This document shows, piece by piece, positions 7,888 through 18,460 of a stretch of DNA of 64,000 bases (position 1 is its first letter; the number at the start of each line of letters is the position of its first letter). This DNA comes from Acinetobacter haemolyticus CIP 64.3 = MTCC 9819. GTDB lineage: Bacteria > Pseudomonadota > Gammaproteobacteria > Pseudomonadales > Moraxellaceae. Under the pieces are notes generated by a model that was given only the letters and a program-made list of their open reading frames with translations, made no database searches and was not told the origin of the DNA. The stretch is from positions 178,637 to 242,636 of the forward strand of contig NZ_KB849801.1 in the NCBI RefSeq assembly GCF_000369065.1, read 5' to 3'. The translations under genes were made by a program, and so were the position numbers.

Positions 7888-10800
7888 ATGTTTCAGCAAG
7901 AAATTTCTCAATTAAATCTACAACAACTCAAAGCAGGCGAAAAGCGTTGGATTGGCTCATTACTGGGATCGTCAGCAGCACTATTATTTAAAGAAATTGC
8001 GACCCAAAGTTCAAATCTATACGTCATTGTGGCAAGGAATAATCAGCATTTAGCTCAACTGGAAAGTGAGCTTGAGTTTTATGGTATTAAACCTACAATT
8101 TTCCCCGATTGGGAAATCTTGCCTTATGACCGTTTGTCTCCACATCAGGATATTGTCTCAGAGCGCTTGGCTATTTTGTCCAATATGCCGCAGAAAGGTA
8201 TTTTGTTGATTTCAGCAAGTACTTTAGCCCAACGTGTTGCACCATATTCATGGGTGGTTGGTGAGCACTTTGATATTAAAGTTGGACAAAAGCTTGATTT
8301 AGAAACACAGAAAAAACAGCTCGTACAAGCAGGGTACCGTTTGGTTGATACTGTTTACGATCATGGTGAGTTTGCTGTTCGCGGTAGCATCATGGATATT
8401 TTTGCTTCGGGACAGGAACAGCCGATTCGTATAGATTTATTCGATGATGAAATTGAAAGCCTAAAATTCTTTGATCCAGAAACACAACGTACGACGGAGT
8501 CTTTGAAAAACTTTACTGTTTTACCTGCCAAAGAGTTTCCACTCAAAGAAGGCCGTTCAACTTTTAGAGATCGCTATGCTGAGAGTTTTCCAACAGCAAA
8601 TCCAAAGAAAAATCCCATTTATCAAGATGTCCTCGAAGGAATTGCAACCCCAGGATTAGAAATCTATTTGCCTTTGTTTTTCGATAAGAAGGTGATGGAA
8701 GCACAAAGTATGTTCACAGCATACTTACCAAAAAATTGCATTGTCATTACAAATAATGAGATTGAAGATGAGCTGATTAATTTTTGGAAAGAAGTTGTAC
8801 GTCGTTATGAAGATCGTCGTCACAACATTGATCAACCGATTCTACCTCCTGAAGATTTATTTTTAATGCCTAATCATGTACTACAAGCATTAAATCAATT
8901 ACCTCGTATTATCGCTTCACCTGATGTTTTAGATTTAAAATCTGGGGTGTTAAATCTTGCTTCCGAGCAACCACCTAAACTTGCAGTTGATCCAAAAAAA
9001 GAACAACCATTTCAGGCGGCCAAAGACTACATTGATCAAAGTAAATTTCCTGTTTTGTTGGTGGCTGAAAGTGCAGGTCGTAGAGAAACTTTAAAAGATG
9101 CCTTGCGATCAGTTCTAGGTGAAATCCAAACGGTAGAAAGTTTTGCTCAGTTCCAAAAAGATAAACTCAAAGTTGCGATTACTAGTGCTCCTTTAGATCG
9201 TGGTTTGCTCCTAACAGATCAGTTATCTGTCATTTCTGAAAATCAGCTGTATGAACATCGGGTAGTACAACGTCGCCGTAAACGTCAGCAAGAAGTTTCT
9301 GAAGAGTTTTTGATTCGCAGTTTAACCGAACTGAGCATTGGTGCACCTGTGGTTCACATTGATCATGGTGTGGGGCGCTATGCAGGATTAATCACTTTAG
9401 AAATTGATGATCAAGACCATGAGTTTTTACAACTTGATTATGCTGATGCGGCTAAGGTTTATGTACCCGTCACTAACTTGCATTTAATTAGTCGTTACAG
9501 TGGTGGTGATCCTGATCTTGCACCATTGCACAAATTAGGAACGGATGCGTGGAGTAAGGCCAAGCGTAAAGCCTTGGAACAGATCCACGATGTAGCTGCT
9601 GAATTATTACATATCCAAGCGCGTCGTCAGTCCAAACCTGGATTTGCTTTTGAACTTGATCATATTGCATATATGCAATTTGCTAGTGGTTTTGCTTATG
9701 AAGAAACTTTGGATCAGGCAAATGCGATCGAAGCAACATTGCATGATATGCAACTTGCCAAACCAATGGATCGTTTAGTCTGTGGTGATGTTGGGTTTGG
9801 TAAAACAGAAGTTGCGATGCGGGCAGCATTTGTAGCAGTACAAAATGGTAAACAAGTTGCCGTATTAGTGCCAACAACCTTACTTGCACAGCAACATTAT
9901 GAGTCATTTAAAGATCGCTTTGCGGATACGGCAGTACGTATTGAAGTTCTCTCACGATTTGGTAGCAATAAAACGCACTTAAAAATTATTGAAGATTTGG
10001 CGGATGGCAAAGTAGATATTGTGGTGGGCACCCATAAAATCCTGCAAGAGAATATTCAATTCAATAATCTGGGACTTATGATTGTTGATGAGGAGCACCG
10101 TTTTGGTGTTCGTGACAAAGAGCGGATTAAGGCTTTGCGTGCAGATGTAGATATGTTGACCTTAACAGCAACACCTATTCCACGTACCTTGAATATGGCT
10201 TTCTCTGGTATGCGTGATTTATCGATTATCGCAACACCACCTGCACGCCGTTTGGCGGTGAAAACCTTTGTGCAAGAACATACAGATGATTCAATCAAAG
10301 AGGCTATACTGCGTGAGCTGTTACGTGGAGGTCAAGTTTATTTCTTGCATAATGAAGTCGAGACGATTGAGCGTGCCGCAGAAAATATCCGTCATCTAGT
10401 TCCTGAAGCACGAGTGGCAGTTGCGCATGGACAAATGCGTGAACGTGAGCTTGAACAAGTGATGCAGCAGTTCTATCACAAAGACTACAATGTATTGGTG
10501 TGCTCAACGATTATTGAAACAGGGATCGATGTCCCAAATGCCAATACGATTATCATCGAACGCGCAGATAAGTTGGGACTTGCACAATTACACCAATTAC
10601 GTGGTCGTGTAGGCCGTTCACATCATCAAGCTTATGCTTACCTACTTGTCCCATCTATTAAGCATCTCAAAGGTGACGCAGAGAAACGCCTAGATGCAAT
10701 TCAACGTGCTTCGACTTTAGGTGCTGGTTTTATGTTGGCGACCGAAGATTTAGAAATTCGTGGAGCAGGTGAATTATTGGGTGAACAACAAAGTGGTTCA

Positions 10801-11349
10801 ATGCAGGCAATTGGTTATAGCTTGTATATGGAAATGCTTGAGAAAGCGACCAAAGCCATTCAAAAGGGTAAAACACCTAATTTCGATGCGCCATTGTCAT
10901 TAACTGCTGAAATCAATTTGCATATGCCTGCATTGATTCCTGATGAATATTTGGGAGATGTGCACCAGCGATTATTATTCTATAAGCGTATCAGTAACAC
11001 CGATAGCCAAGAGAAACTTGATAATATTCGTATGGAGTTGATTGATCGTTTTGGTATTCCACCACAACCGGTGAAACAGCTGTTTAGCATACATCAGATT
11101 CGCTTAAGAGCAGAACAGTTAGGAATCACCAAAATTGATATCAATAGTAATGGTGGTTATATCGAATTTTCACCAGATACACCAGTGCAAGCGATCAGCA
11201 TCATTCAGCTTATGCAGAAAAATCCGACCTATTATCGGATGGAAGGCGGACAGCGTTTGAAAGTGACTGTGCAACTTGCAGAATATGATAAACGCATCCA
11301 GTTTATTGTCGATTTGTTGAATAAGTTGCTTAATGAATTGAATGTATAG
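7888..11349 (+). CDS. mfd: Transcription-repair coupling factor Mfd
   Basis: 1153 residues, full length for Mfd. In order: the UvrB-homology module (about 1-350), a CarD-like RNA-polymerase interaction domain (about 480-560; GAPVVHIDHGVGRYAGL), and a RecG-like SF2 translocase with Walker A (CGDVGFGKTEVAM near 635), DEEH and TATPIPRTLNM motifs. The C-terminal TRCF domain that masks UvrA binding follows. Mfd removes RNA polymerase stalled at lesions and recruits UvrA. It is a single gene with no obvious operon partner. Confidence 0.98.
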   Translation: MFQQEISQLNLQQLKAGEKRWIGSLLGSSAALLFKEIATQSSNLYVIVARNNQHLAQLESELEFYGIKPTIFPDWEILPYDRLSPHQDIVSERLAILSNMPQKGILLISASTLAQRVAPYSWVVGEHFDIKVGQKLDLETQKKQLVQAGYRLVDTVYDHGEFAVRGSIMDIFASGQEQPIRIDLFDDEIESLKFFDPETQRTTESLKNFTVLPAKEFPLKEGRSTFRDRYAESFPTANPKKNPIYQDVLEGIATPGLEIYLPLFFDKKVMEAQSMFTAYLPKNCIVITNNEIEDELINFWKEVVRRYEDRRHNIDQPILPPEDLFLMPNHVLQALNQLPRIIASPDVLDLKSGVLNLASEQPPKLAVDPKKEQPFQAAKDYIDQSKFPVLLVAESAGRRETLKDALRSVLGEIQTVESFAQFQKDKLKVAITSAPLDRGLLLTDQLSVISENQLYEHRVVQRRRKRQQEVSEEFLIRSLTELSIGAPVVHIDHGVGRYAGLITLEIDDQDHEFLQLDYADAAKVYVPVTNLHLISRYSGGDPDLAPLHKLGTDAWSKAKRKALEQIHDVAAELLHIQARRQSKPGFAFELDHIAYMQFASGFAYEETLDQANAIEATLHDMQLAKPMDRLVCGDVGFGKTEVAMRAAFVAVQNGKQVAVLVPTTLLAQQHYESFKDRFADTAVRIEVLSRFGSNKTHLKIIEDLADGKVDIVVGTHKILQENIQFNNLGLMIVDEEHRFGVRDKERIKALRADVDMLTLTATPIPRTLNMAFSGMRDLSIIATPPARRLAVKTFVQEHTDDSIKEAILRELLRGGQVYFLHNEVETIERAAENIRHLVPEARVAVAHGQMRERELEQVMQQFYHKDYNVLVCSTIIETGIDVPNANTIIIERADKLGLAQLHQLRGRVGRSHHQAYAYLLVPSIKHLKGDAEKRLDAIQRASTLGAGFMLATEDLEIRGAGELLGEQQSGSMQAIGYSLYMEMLEKATKAIQKGKTPNFDAPLSLTAEINLHMPALIPDEYLGDVHQRLLFYKRISNTDSQEKLDNIRMELIDRFGIPPQPVKQLFSIHQIRLRAEQLGITKIDINSNGGYIEFSPDTPVQAISIIQLMQKNPTYYRMEGGQRLKVTVQLAEYDKRIQFIVDLLNKLLNELNV

Positions 11350-11516
11350 CTTAAAAAACATGCTTTATTTTAAGTAAAGGTAAAATATCAATGATTCCTC
11401 CGATAATAAGTGAGGAAAATCATTGTTATTTGTAATCAAACGACTGATGAAGAATACTCACATCAGAACTGATGTGATAGTATTGATCATCATTATTCTG
11501 CATCATTTATAAAGAT

Positions 11517-11951
11517 ATGTTTAGTTTGCATCCACAACTTGCTCAAGATACATTTTTTGTAGGCGACTTCCCGCTTTCAACATGTCGTTTAATGAATGAT
11601 ATGCAATTTCCTTGGTTGATCCTTGTACCACGCGTACCAGGTGTTACAGAACTTTATGAACTTAGCCAAGCAGATCAAGAACAATTTCTACGTGAATCTA
11701 GCTGGTTATCGAGCCAACTATCTCGCGTATTCCGTGCGGATAAAATGAATGTTGCCGCTTTAGGAAATGTTGTACCACAATTGCATTTTCATCATGTTGT
11801 ACGTTATCAAAATGACGTGGCGTGGCCTAAACCAGTTTGGGGAACAACAGCAGTACCATACAATAGCGATGTACTTGCACATATGCGTCAGACGCTGATG
11901 TTAGCATTACGTGGACAAGGCGATATGCCGTTTGATTGGCGCATGGATTGA
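11517..11951 (+). CDS. HIT-superfamily protein with altered histidine triad
   Basis: 144 residues with a HIT fold. FPWLILVPRVPGVTEL is the typical beta-strand/loop and PQLHFHHVVRYQND is the triad region. In the usual H-x-H-x-H pattern the first histidine is replaced by Gln88, while His90 and His92 remain. This proteobacterial subgroup is distinct from Hint/Fhit hydrolases. If active it would be a nucleoside monophosphate hydrolase or transferase. The substrate is unknown. The gene lies between mfd and the cyclase, as a separate unit. Confidence 0.8.
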   Translation: MFSLHPQLAQDTFFVGDFPLSTCRLMNDMQFPWLILVPRVPGVTELYELSQADQEQFLRESSWLSSQLSRVFRADKMNVAALGNVVPQLHFHHVVRYQNDVAWPKPVWGTTAVPYNSDVLAHMRQTLMLALRGQGDMPFDWRMD

Positions 11952-12000
11952 TCCAAAAATAGAAGAATAACAGTATTCTATAATAAAAAAGGAGGATAGA

Positions 12001-13440
12001 GTGCCGCTAGATAGGTTGATTGATAAAGAACCTAGACAGTTCGCATATTTTCATCGTTTGATGGGATATTCGATCTTGTCACTTATTTTGGTAATTTATA
12101 CATTTACCTCATCGACTGCTAACTATCAACTTTATATCCTCCCTTTATTATTGATTTATTTTTTGCTTTGTCCGCGCTTGGAAAAATGGCTGCAATACAA
12201 ATACGATAAACAAACTGAGAAGAACGTATTTTTTGCCAATGAAGCAATCATCGTAGCAATTATTTTAGCCGCTTTACATCTGAGTCTAGTTCCAACGTTT
12301 GTTATTCTATTTGCCTTATTGTATGTTGGATTAAACAATAAAATCTCCTTAATGGTTTCTTGTTTAATTGGGCTGATCGGTGTTATTACCTTTTATTTCA
12401 GTACTTTCTTCATCTTTGGTGCTGAGCAATATTTTGAACCTACTAATCCAGAGTTGACTGTAGTGAGTTTGCTTGGGTTAATGGTTTTTATTGTGATTGG
12501 TAACTATTACCAGCATCGTCGTCTTAATATCCTCGGTCAACAGCGTCAGCATTATCATAATCAAATGACGCGTTATATTGCTTTTGCGAATCAATTGAGT
12601 CGGTATGCACCATTGCAATTGTGGCAATCCATTATGCGTGGTGAAGCTGAGGCGAAAATTGAATATAAACGTAAAAAACTAACGATTTTCTTTTCTGATA
12701 TTCAAGGCTTTACTGAGCTTTCAGAGACGCTGATTCCAGATGATTTGGCATTTTTACTTAATGACTATTTAAGTCATATGACTGAAATCGCGAAGCAGTA
12801 TGAAGCCACTGTTGATAAATTCATGGGAGATGCAATTTTAATCTTCTTTGGTGATCCAAACTCGCAAGGGACTGAGCAAGATGCAAAATCTTGTGTGGAA
12901 ATGGCGATTGCAATGCGTCAGCAAATGAAATTGCTACGTGAGCGATGGAAGAAAATGGGTTATCCAGCACTGCATATTCGGATGGGGATTAGTACAGGTT
13001 ATTGTCACGTTGGGAATTATGGTGCTTCACATCGTATGGCTTACACCATTGTTGGCCGTGATGTAAATTTAGCAGCACGTTTGCAGTCAGCGGCTGAAGT
13101 TGATGAAATTTTAATTGCTGATGACACACATCAACTGATTAAAAATGAATTTTTATGTGTACCTAAAGTGCCAATTTATTTAAAAGGGATTCAAGGTCCT
13201 GTTAAAACTTGGCAAGTGATGGAAAAATTCACTGGTAAGAAATCTGATACACAAAAATGGTTTGATTACGATTACAAAGGCTTCCATCTGGTATTAAATT
13301 TGGAAGAAGTACAGAATTATGAATATCCTGAACTTGTTGAAATCTTAGAAATGATGATTGATCGAATCAAGACTCAACAAAAGATCACCAATGCGCAGGG
13401 TGTTCCAAGGTTAAGTTTGGATGATGAAATAAAACCTTAA
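12001..13440 (+). CDS. Membrane-bound class III adenylate cyclase
   Basis: 479 residues, starting at a GTG with a strong AAGGAGGA ribosome-binding site. About five or six membrane helices occupy residues 20-170, followed by a short linker and a class III cyclase domain (about 220-400). The two metal-binding aspartates are visible in FFSDIQGF (Asp233) and MGDAILIFFGD (Asp277). Lys273 in VDKFMGD and the Asp in GRDVNLAARL are the residue types that select ATP over GTP, so cAMP is the expected product. The 80-residue C-terminal tail has no recognised domain. The bidirectional terminator behind it is shared with fdx. Confidence 0.88.
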   Translation: MPLDRLIDKEPRQFAYFHRLMGYSILSLILVIYTFTSSTANYQLYILPLLLIYFLLCPRLEKWLQYKYDKQTEKNVFFANEAIIVAIILAALHLSLVPTFVILFALLYVGLNNKISLMVSCLIGLIGVITFYFSTFFIFGAEQYFEPTNPELTVVSLLGLMVFIVIGNYYQHRRLNILGQQRQHYHNQMTRYIAFANQLSRYAPLQLWQSIMRGEAEAKIEYKRKKLTIFFSDIQGFTELSETLIPDDLAFLLNDYLSHMTEIAKQYEATVDKFMGDAILIFFGDPNSQGTEQDAKSCVEMAIAMRQQMKLLRERWKKMGYPALHIRMGISTGYCHVGNYGASHRMAYTIVGRDVNLAARLQSAAEVDEILIADDTHQLIKNEFLCVPKVPIYLKGIQGPVKTWQVMEKFTGKKSDTQKWFDYDYKGFHLVLNLEEVQNYEYPELVEILEMMIDRIKTQQKITNAQGVPRLSLDDEIKP

Positions 13441-13455
13441 CTTGTTAATACCCAT

Positions 13456-13488
13456 AAAAAAACCTCATTGTATTAATGAGGTTTTTTT
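13456..13488. terminator. Bidirectional terminator between cyclase and fdx
   Basis: AAAAAACCTCATT, a GTAT loop, and TAATGAGGTTTTTTT form a strong symmetric hairpin with A and T tracts on both sides. It serves both convergent units: the cyclase gene and the isc operon ending in fdx. Confidence 0.9.
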
Positions 13489-13503
13489 ATTTTTGAAAGT
13501 CAG

Positions 13504-13842
13504 TTAATGATTTTCAGAGGCATGATTGATGGTGTATTTAGGAATCTCAATCTCTAGATCTTCGTCAACCACTATAACTTGACATGATAGGCGAGAGTCG
13601 GGCTCAAGTCCCCATGCACGGTCAAGTAAATCAGCCTCAACGTCATTCATTTCTTCTAAGCTATCAAAGCCTTTACGAACAACTACATGGCATGTTGTGC
13701 AAGCACACGACATATCGCATGCATGTTCAATTTTGATGCCTTGCTTAAGTAAGCTTTGGCACAAATTAGCATCTTGTTCTACTTCAAATTCTGCACCTTC
13801 AGGGCAAATTTGTGCATGAGGAAGAACTTTAATACGTGGCAT
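13504..13842 (-). CDS. fdx: ISC-type [2Fe-2S] ferredoxin
   Basis: Adrenodoxin-type ferredoxin that supplies electrons for Fe-S cluster assembly. The four cluster cysteines are in HACDMSCACTTCHVV and RLSCQV. The end of the protein (IEIPKYTINHA) matches E. coli Fdx. ATG 13842 (112 residues, MPRIKVLPHAQICP) is chosen over an upstream in-frame GTG at 13851, because E. coli Fdx starts in the same way and AGGTGA stands six bases before it. It is the last gene of the isc operon, 17 bp after hscA, and no iscX follows. Confidence 0.95.
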   Translation of the reverse strand: MPRIKVLPHAQICPEGAEFEVEQDANLCQSLLKQGIKIEHACDMSCACTTCHVVVRKGFDSLEEMNDVEADLLDRAWGLEPDSRLSCQVIVVDEDLEIEIPKYTINHASENH

Positions 13843-13859
13843 ATTGATCACCTATACCT

Positions 13860-15719
13860 TTAGTTTGAGTTTGACCAATCTTCAAGTTTTGTACCTTTTA
13901 AGGCATGGTCAATATGTCGGTTCATGCGAAGTGCAGCAAAGGCATCGCTGTGAGTTTTAAGTTGCTGAACAGCGTGTTCAATCGCTTCGAGTTCATCTGT
14001 TTTTAGACGAGCTTTCAAGGCTTCTGCAGCAAGAATTAAATCACGCGCTTGCTGCTGGGAGAGTAAATCTTTATCTACCTTTAGGGCTTGTTCTAAGGCT
14101 TCAAGTTCACGCTGAGCTTCAACTTTGGTTTCTTGCAAATGGCGAAGATTTTTGTCTTCTTCAGCATGCTGGAAACCCTCTACTAACAATCGCTCCGTGT
14201 CAGCTGCGGATAAACCATAAGAGGGTTTTATATCAATCTGCGCTTGTACACCAGAAGTCGTTTCTTTTGCAGATACGGTGAGTAAACCATCAGCATCCAC
14301 TTGGAAGGTAACTTCGATACGAGCTTGACCAGCAGTCATTGGAGGAATGCCATGTAACACAAAGCGTCCAAGAGAGCGACAATGCTCAACGAGATCTCGT
14401 TCGCCTTGTACAACATGAATCAACATGGCAGTTTGCCCATCTTGATATGTGGTAAATTCTTGACGTCGTGCAACAGGAATCGCTGTATTGCGAGAAATTA
14501 AACGCTCAACTAAACCACCCATTGTCTCTAATCCAAGAGAGAGAGGGGTCACATCTAGCAATAGTGAACCATCTTGACTATTACCAATCAATTGATTGGC
14601 AGTAATAGATGCACCGATTGCAACAACCTCATCTGGATTGATCGTACATAACGGTTCGCGTTTAAATAATTCACGTACTGAATTTTGTACAGCGTAAGAG
14701 CGAGTTGAACCACCAACTAACACAACATGTTCGATATCATCTAATTCAAGTTTGGCATCACGTAATACGCGTTTGCATACACTTGCGGTTTTATCGAGTG
14801 CAACTTGAATAATTGATTCAAAAGTTTGGCGATCTAAAGTTAGACGATCATCTAATAACTTTAATTCAGTTGATTCGTGATCCGTTAAATATTCTTTGGC
14901 TTGACGCGCAGCAACCACGAAAACAGCATATTCTTCATCACTTAGTGTCGTGATGTTGAGCTGTTTTTTTGCCCATTTTACGATTAAGCGATCAAGGTCA
15001 TCACCGCCTAAGGCAGTGTGTCCGCCTGTCGCGAGAACTTCAAAAACACCTTGTGAAAAACGTAATATGGATACGTCAAATGTGCCACCACCTAAATCAT
15101 AAATCACATAGTTTCGATCGGTACTTAGATTGGTTTCTTGATCAAGACCATAAGCGACTGCGGCGGCAGTTGGTTCATTGAGTAGGCGTAAAACATTCAA
15201 TCCTGCAAGTTGTGCAGCATCGCGTGTTGCTTGACGTTGAGCTTCATCAAAATAAGCAGGAACAGTAATCACCGCACCATTTATGGGATTATTTAGACTC
15301 GCTTCTGCACGGTCTTTCAGTTGTTTTAAAATTTCAGCCGAAACTTCAACTGGTGTTTTTCGACCAGCAATAGTTTCAAAAGCAGGCATTTCATTTTCTG
15401 CACCAACAAGTGTGTATGGGTGCTGAAACTTAATATCAGCTTGCGAGCGACCCATAAAACGCTTTACAGAGACAACTGTGTTTTTGGGGTCAGTCAACAT
15501 AAATGGTTTGGCTTCATAACCAAACGTAGTTGAGTCTTTCGCATAGTGAACAATAGACGGTAAAAGAACTCTGTCTTTGTCATCTTGTAGAACTTTCGGT
15601 TTTCCCGATAGCACTGTCGCCACTAAAGAGTGGGTTGTCCCTAAGTCGATACCGATCGCAATACGATGTTGATGCGGTGCGGTTGATTGACCAGGTTCAG
15701 CAATTTGCAAAAGTGCCAT
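13860..15719 (-). CDS. hscA: Fe-S protein assembly chaperone HscA (Hsp70)
   Basis: 619 residues. The actin-like ATPase domain shows the phosphate-1, phosphate-2 and adenosine motifs ([33 protein letters not shown]). The substrate-binding domain begins near residue 395 ([15 protein letters not shown]), and a helical lid closes the protein. HscA, stimulated by HscB, binds the LPPVK motif of IscU and drives cluster transfer. It lies between hscB and fdx in the isc operon. Confidence 0.97.
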   Translation of the reverse strand: MALLQIAEPGQSTAPHQHRIAIGIDLGTTHSLVATVLSGKPKVLQDDKDRVLLPSIVHYAKDSTTFGYEAKPFMLTDPKNTVVSVKRFMGRSQADIKFQHPYTLVGAENEMPAFETIAGRKTPVEVSAEILKQLKDRAEASLNNPINGAVITVPAYFDEAQRQATRDAAQLAGLNVLRLLNEPTAAAVAYGLDQETNLSTDRNYVIYDLGGGTFDVSILRFSQGVFEVLATGGHTALGGDDLDRLIVKWAKKQLNITTLSDEEYAVFVVAARQAKEYLTDHESTELKLLDDRLTLDRQTFESIIQVALDKTASVCKRVLRDAKLELDDIEHVVLVGGSTRSYAVQNSVRELFKREPLCTINPDEVVAIGASITANQLIGNSQDGSLLLDVTPLSLGLETMGGLVERLISRNTAIPVARRQEFTTYQDGQTAMLIHVVQGERDLVEHCRSLGRFVLHGIPPMTAGQARIEVTFQVDADGLLTVSAKETTSGVQAQIDIKPSYGLSAADTERLLVEGFQHAEEDKNLRHLQETKVEAQRELEALEQALKVDKDLLSQQQARDLILAAEALKARLKTDELEAIEHAVQQLKTHSDAFAALRMNRHIDHALKGTKLEDWSNSN

Positions 15720-15757
15720 GCGTGAGATATCCCTTGAAAATAATCAGTAACAGCGGA

Positions 15758-16276
15758 TTAAAAATCATCATCTAGATCAAAGCTTTCTTCTTCATCTAGC
15801 ATACGATCTTCAGCTTTATCAATATCATTCATTACACGTTGGAAAAAACGTAATTTACGAACAGTATCTCGAGCTTCAGCCCAATCTTCATCGGCATAAT
15901 CTAGTTTAAACTCTCGAATTAAGCCATCAATCCATTGCTGCACTTCGATTTTTAATGTCCGAAGTTGATCGGGCGATGCGGCTTCATCGAGTTGTTCGCG
16001 CATTTCAAGTGCTGACTGTAAGAACTCAAAATCACTAATGGACTGATCGAGGTGATGATCCTGCTTTTTTAAACTAAGCAAATATGCAGCGCGGCTATCA
16101 ACCTGTGAAAGCACTTTATAGGCTTGATTGATGTCGCTAGACATAATCAAACCTTGATCTTTATCACTCGCTTTGTCTGGATGATATTGCTGTTGCAAAC
16201 TTAAAAATTGCTTTTTTAAAGCTGCTAAATCGATATCGAGTGCTTCTGGTAATTGGAACAACTCAAAATGATTCAT
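15758..16276 (-). CDS. hscB: Fe-S assembly J-protein HscB
   Basis: 172 residues. The N-terminal J domain includes the HPD motif (QYHPDKASDKD) that triggers the HscA ATPase. The C-terminal three-helix domain binds IscU. It sits 38 bp upstream of hscA. A 150-bp gap holding a palindromic repeat separates it from iscA, which may weaken coupling of the hscBA-fdx half of the operon. Confidence 0.95.
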   Translation of the reverse strand: MNHFELFQLPEALDIDLAALKKQFLSLQQQYHPDKASDKDQGLIMSSDINQAYKVLSQVDSRAAYLLSLKKQDHHLDQSISDFEFLQSALEMREQLDEAASPDQLRTLKIEVQQWIDGLIREFKLDYADEDWAEARDTVRKLRFFQRVMNDIDKAEDRMLDEEESFDLDDDF

Positions 16277-16294
16277 GGGAGATGAATTCCGTTT

Positions 16295-16401
16295 TAAATC
16301 CCTCTTAACCTTCTTTACAAAAAAGGAAGGGCTTCACAAATTAAATGATGCTATATCATTTGTGGAAGTCCCCCTGTAAAAGGGGGATTCAGAGAGATTT
16401 T
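16295..16401. repeat. Nested palindromic intergenic element (REP/MITE-like) inside the isc operon
   Basis: The ends AAATCCCTCTTAACC and GGATTCAGAGAGATTT are imperfect inverted repeats. Inside are three shorter dyads: a CTTCTTTAC...GGAAGGG arm pair, a central CTTCACAAAT...ATTTGTGGAAG hairpin, and CCCCCTGTAAAAGGGGG. It encodes no protein. The architecture resembles short interspersed palindromes common in Acinetobacter intergenic DNA. No second copy is obvious in this window. Confidence 0.55.
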
Positions 16402-16425
16402 TGACTTTAGATAAAAATTGAATGA

Positions 16426-16746
16426 TTAAACAGTAAATGATTCACCGCAACCACATTCACCTTTTTGGTTTGGGTTGTTAAACTCAAAACCTTCGTTTAG
16501 ACCATTTTTTACATAGTCCATCTCTAAACCTTCGAGATAAACTAGGCTTTTTGGGTCTACAAAAACTTTGACACCAAATTGCTCAAATACTTCATCATGT
16601 GTGTCGACATCATCGACAAACTCAAGAACGTAAGCCAATCCAGAACAACCCGAAGTTTTCACACCAACACGAATGCCTTCACCCTTACCACGATTTTGCA
16701 GGTAATTGCTGATGTGAGTCGCAGCATTTTCAGTTAAATGGATCAT
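16426..16746 (-). CDS. iscA: Iron-sulfur cluster assembly protein IscA
   Basis: 106 residues, A-type carrier. The three conserved cysteines are in [10 protein letters not shown] and CGCGESF at the C-terminus. It receives and delivers [4Fe-4S] or [2Fe-2S] clusters to apo-proteins. It is 29 bp downstream of iscU in the isc operon. Confidence 0.96.
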   Translation of the reverse strand: MIHLTENAATHISNYLQNRGKGEGIRVGVKTSGCSGLAYVLEFVDDVDTHDEVFEQFGVKVFVDPKSLVYLEGLEMDYVKNGLNEGFEFNNPNQKGECGCGESFTV

Positions 16747-16775
16747 GAAAACTCCAATGTATCTTCGGTAATCAA

Positions 16776-17162
16776 TTAAGCTTTCGCTTTTTTGCCACGA
16801 TAGTCTTCAATCGCAGCCTTAATTGCATCTTCAGCCAATACTGAACAGTGAACTTTTACTGGTGGAAGCGCAAGCTCAGTTGCAATATCAATATTCTTGA
16901 TTGCTTGAGCTTCATCAAGCGTCTTACCTTTTAACCATTCGGTTACAAGAGAGCTTGATGCAATTGCAGAACCACAGCCGTAAGTTTTGAAGCGAGCTTC
17001 TTCAATTACACCATTATCATCAACTTGAATCTGTAAACGCATAACGTCGCCACAAGCTGGTGCACCCACCATGCCAGTACCTACATTTTCTGCATTTTTA
17101 TCCAAAACGCCTACATTACGAGGGTTTTCGTAATGATCAATTACTTTTTCACTATAAGCCAT
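16776..17162 (-). CDS. iscU: Fe-S cluster scaffold IscU
   Basis: 128 residues. The scaffold cysteines stand in [21 protein letters not shown] and [10 protein letters not shown]. The HscA recognition motif LPPVK immediately precedes the third cysteine. IscU takes sulfur from IscS, and iron with electrons from Fdx, to build clusters. It lies between iscS and iscA. Confidence 0.97.
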   Translation of the reverse strand: MAYSEKVIDHYENPRNVGVLDKNAENVGTGMVGAPACGDVMRLQIQVDDNGVIEEARFKTYGCGSAIASSSLVTEWLKGKTLDEAQAIKNIDIATELALPPVKVHCSVLAEDAIKAAIEDYRGKKAKA

Positions 17163-17241
17163 GTCGCTTCTCCAAACCTCGGGGTCAGCCTAATATTAAT
17201 ATGAGGGTTTAAACGCTATTTTCAATGAAGAATTCAATGAA

Positions 17242-18459
17242 TTAGTGTTCAGCCCATTCAACTGTAGAAAGGTCAATACCTTCTTTATACATATCCCAAA
17301 GCGGAGAAAGTTCGCGTAGTTTCTCTACAGCAGCTTTGGTGATTGTTAACACGTGGTCAATATCTGCTTCAGTCGTGTATTTACCAAAACTAAAACGGAT
17401 CGAGCTGTGCGCTAACTCATCAGACAAACCTAAAGCACGTAAAACGTATGATGGCTCTAAAGTTGCAGATGTACATGCTGAACCACTAGATACAGCAACA
17501 TCTTTGAGTGCCATCATCAATGATTCACCTTCAACAAAGTTGAAGCTGACATTAAGATAGTTTGCAACGTTGTGAGTCGGGTGACCATTCAAGAACACTT
17601 GTTCAAGGTCCTGTAAGCCATTCCAAAGTTTGTCACGTAATTTGCGAATACGTTCTTGTTCTGCTTGCATCATTTTTCCAGCAAGCTCAAACGCTTCACC
17701 CATACCAACAATTTGATGAGTCGCTAAAGTACCAGAACGCATACCACGTTCATGACCGCCACCATGCATTTGCGCTTTTAAGCGAACACGAGGGTTGCGA
17801 CGAACAAATAATGCACCAATTCCTTTCGGACCATAAATCTTATGACCAGAAAAACTCATTAAATCAACCTTCATCGTAGAAAGATCAATTTCTACTTTAC
17901 CAGCAGCTTGAGCAGCGTCGACATGGAAGAAGGTTTTGTTTGCGCGGGTGAGTTCACCGATTGCAGCAACATCTGTTACTGTGCCAATTTCGTTGTTCAC
18001 CATCATCAGTGATACAAGGATAGTATCTGGACGTAAAGCCGCTTGAACCATTTCTGGGGTAATTAAACCAGTACGTGGTTCTGGCTCTAAATAAGTAATC
18101 TCAAAGCCTTGTTCTTCAAGTTCACGGCAAGTATCTAACACTGCTTTGTGTTCGATTTTACTTGTAATGATGTGTTTGCCTTTAGAACCGTAGAATTGGG
18201 CAATACCTTTTAATGCTAGGTTATCCGATTCAGTCGCACCCGAAGTCCAAACGATCTCACGAGGATCTGCTTTGATAAGATTTGCGACTTGTTCACGCGC
18301 ATATTCGGCTTTTTCTTCAGCTTGCCAGCCATATGCATGTGAGCGCGACGCAGGGTTACCAAAAGTCCCTTCGAACGTTAAACATTCCATCATACGTTCT
18401 GCAACTTCAGGCAGTACAGGAGTGGTTGCTGCGTAATCTAGATAAATTGGACGTTTCAT
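17242..18459 (-). CDS. iscS: Cysteine desulfurase IscS
   Basis: 405 residues, group I PLP enzyme. The PLP lysine is in [16 protein letters not shown], the His of the active site is in VDAAQAAGK, and the persulfide-carrying cysteine is in [16 protein letters not shown] on the mobile loop. It supplies sulfur for Fe-S clusters and, from general knowledge, for tRNA thiolation. It starts one base after iscR ends, which suggests tight coupling. Confidence 0.97.
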   Translation of the reverse strand: MKRPIYLDYAATTPVLPEVAERMMECLTFEGTFGNPASRSHAYGWQAEEKAEYAREQVANLIKADPREIVWTSGATESDNLALKGIAQFYGSKGKHIITSKIEHKAVLDTCRELEEQGFEITYLEPEPRTGLITPEMVQAALRPDTILVSLMMVNNEIGTVTDVAAIGELTRANKTFFHVDAAQAAGKVEIDLSTMKVDLMSFSGHKIYGPKGIGALFVRRNPRVRLKAQMHGGGHERGMRSGTLATHQIVGMGEAFELAGKMMQAEQERIRKLRDKLWNGLQDLEQVFLNGHPTHNVANYLNVSFNFVEGESLMMALKDVAVSSGSACTSATLEPSYVLRALGLSDELAHSSIRFSFGKYTTEADIDHVLTITKAAVEKLRELSPLWDMYKEGIDLSTVEWAEH

Positions 18460-18460
18460 G

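Noticed and set aside
16295..16401. CRISPR-like repeat
   Set aside because: The structure is a single nested palindrome without regularly spaced direct repeats or spacers.
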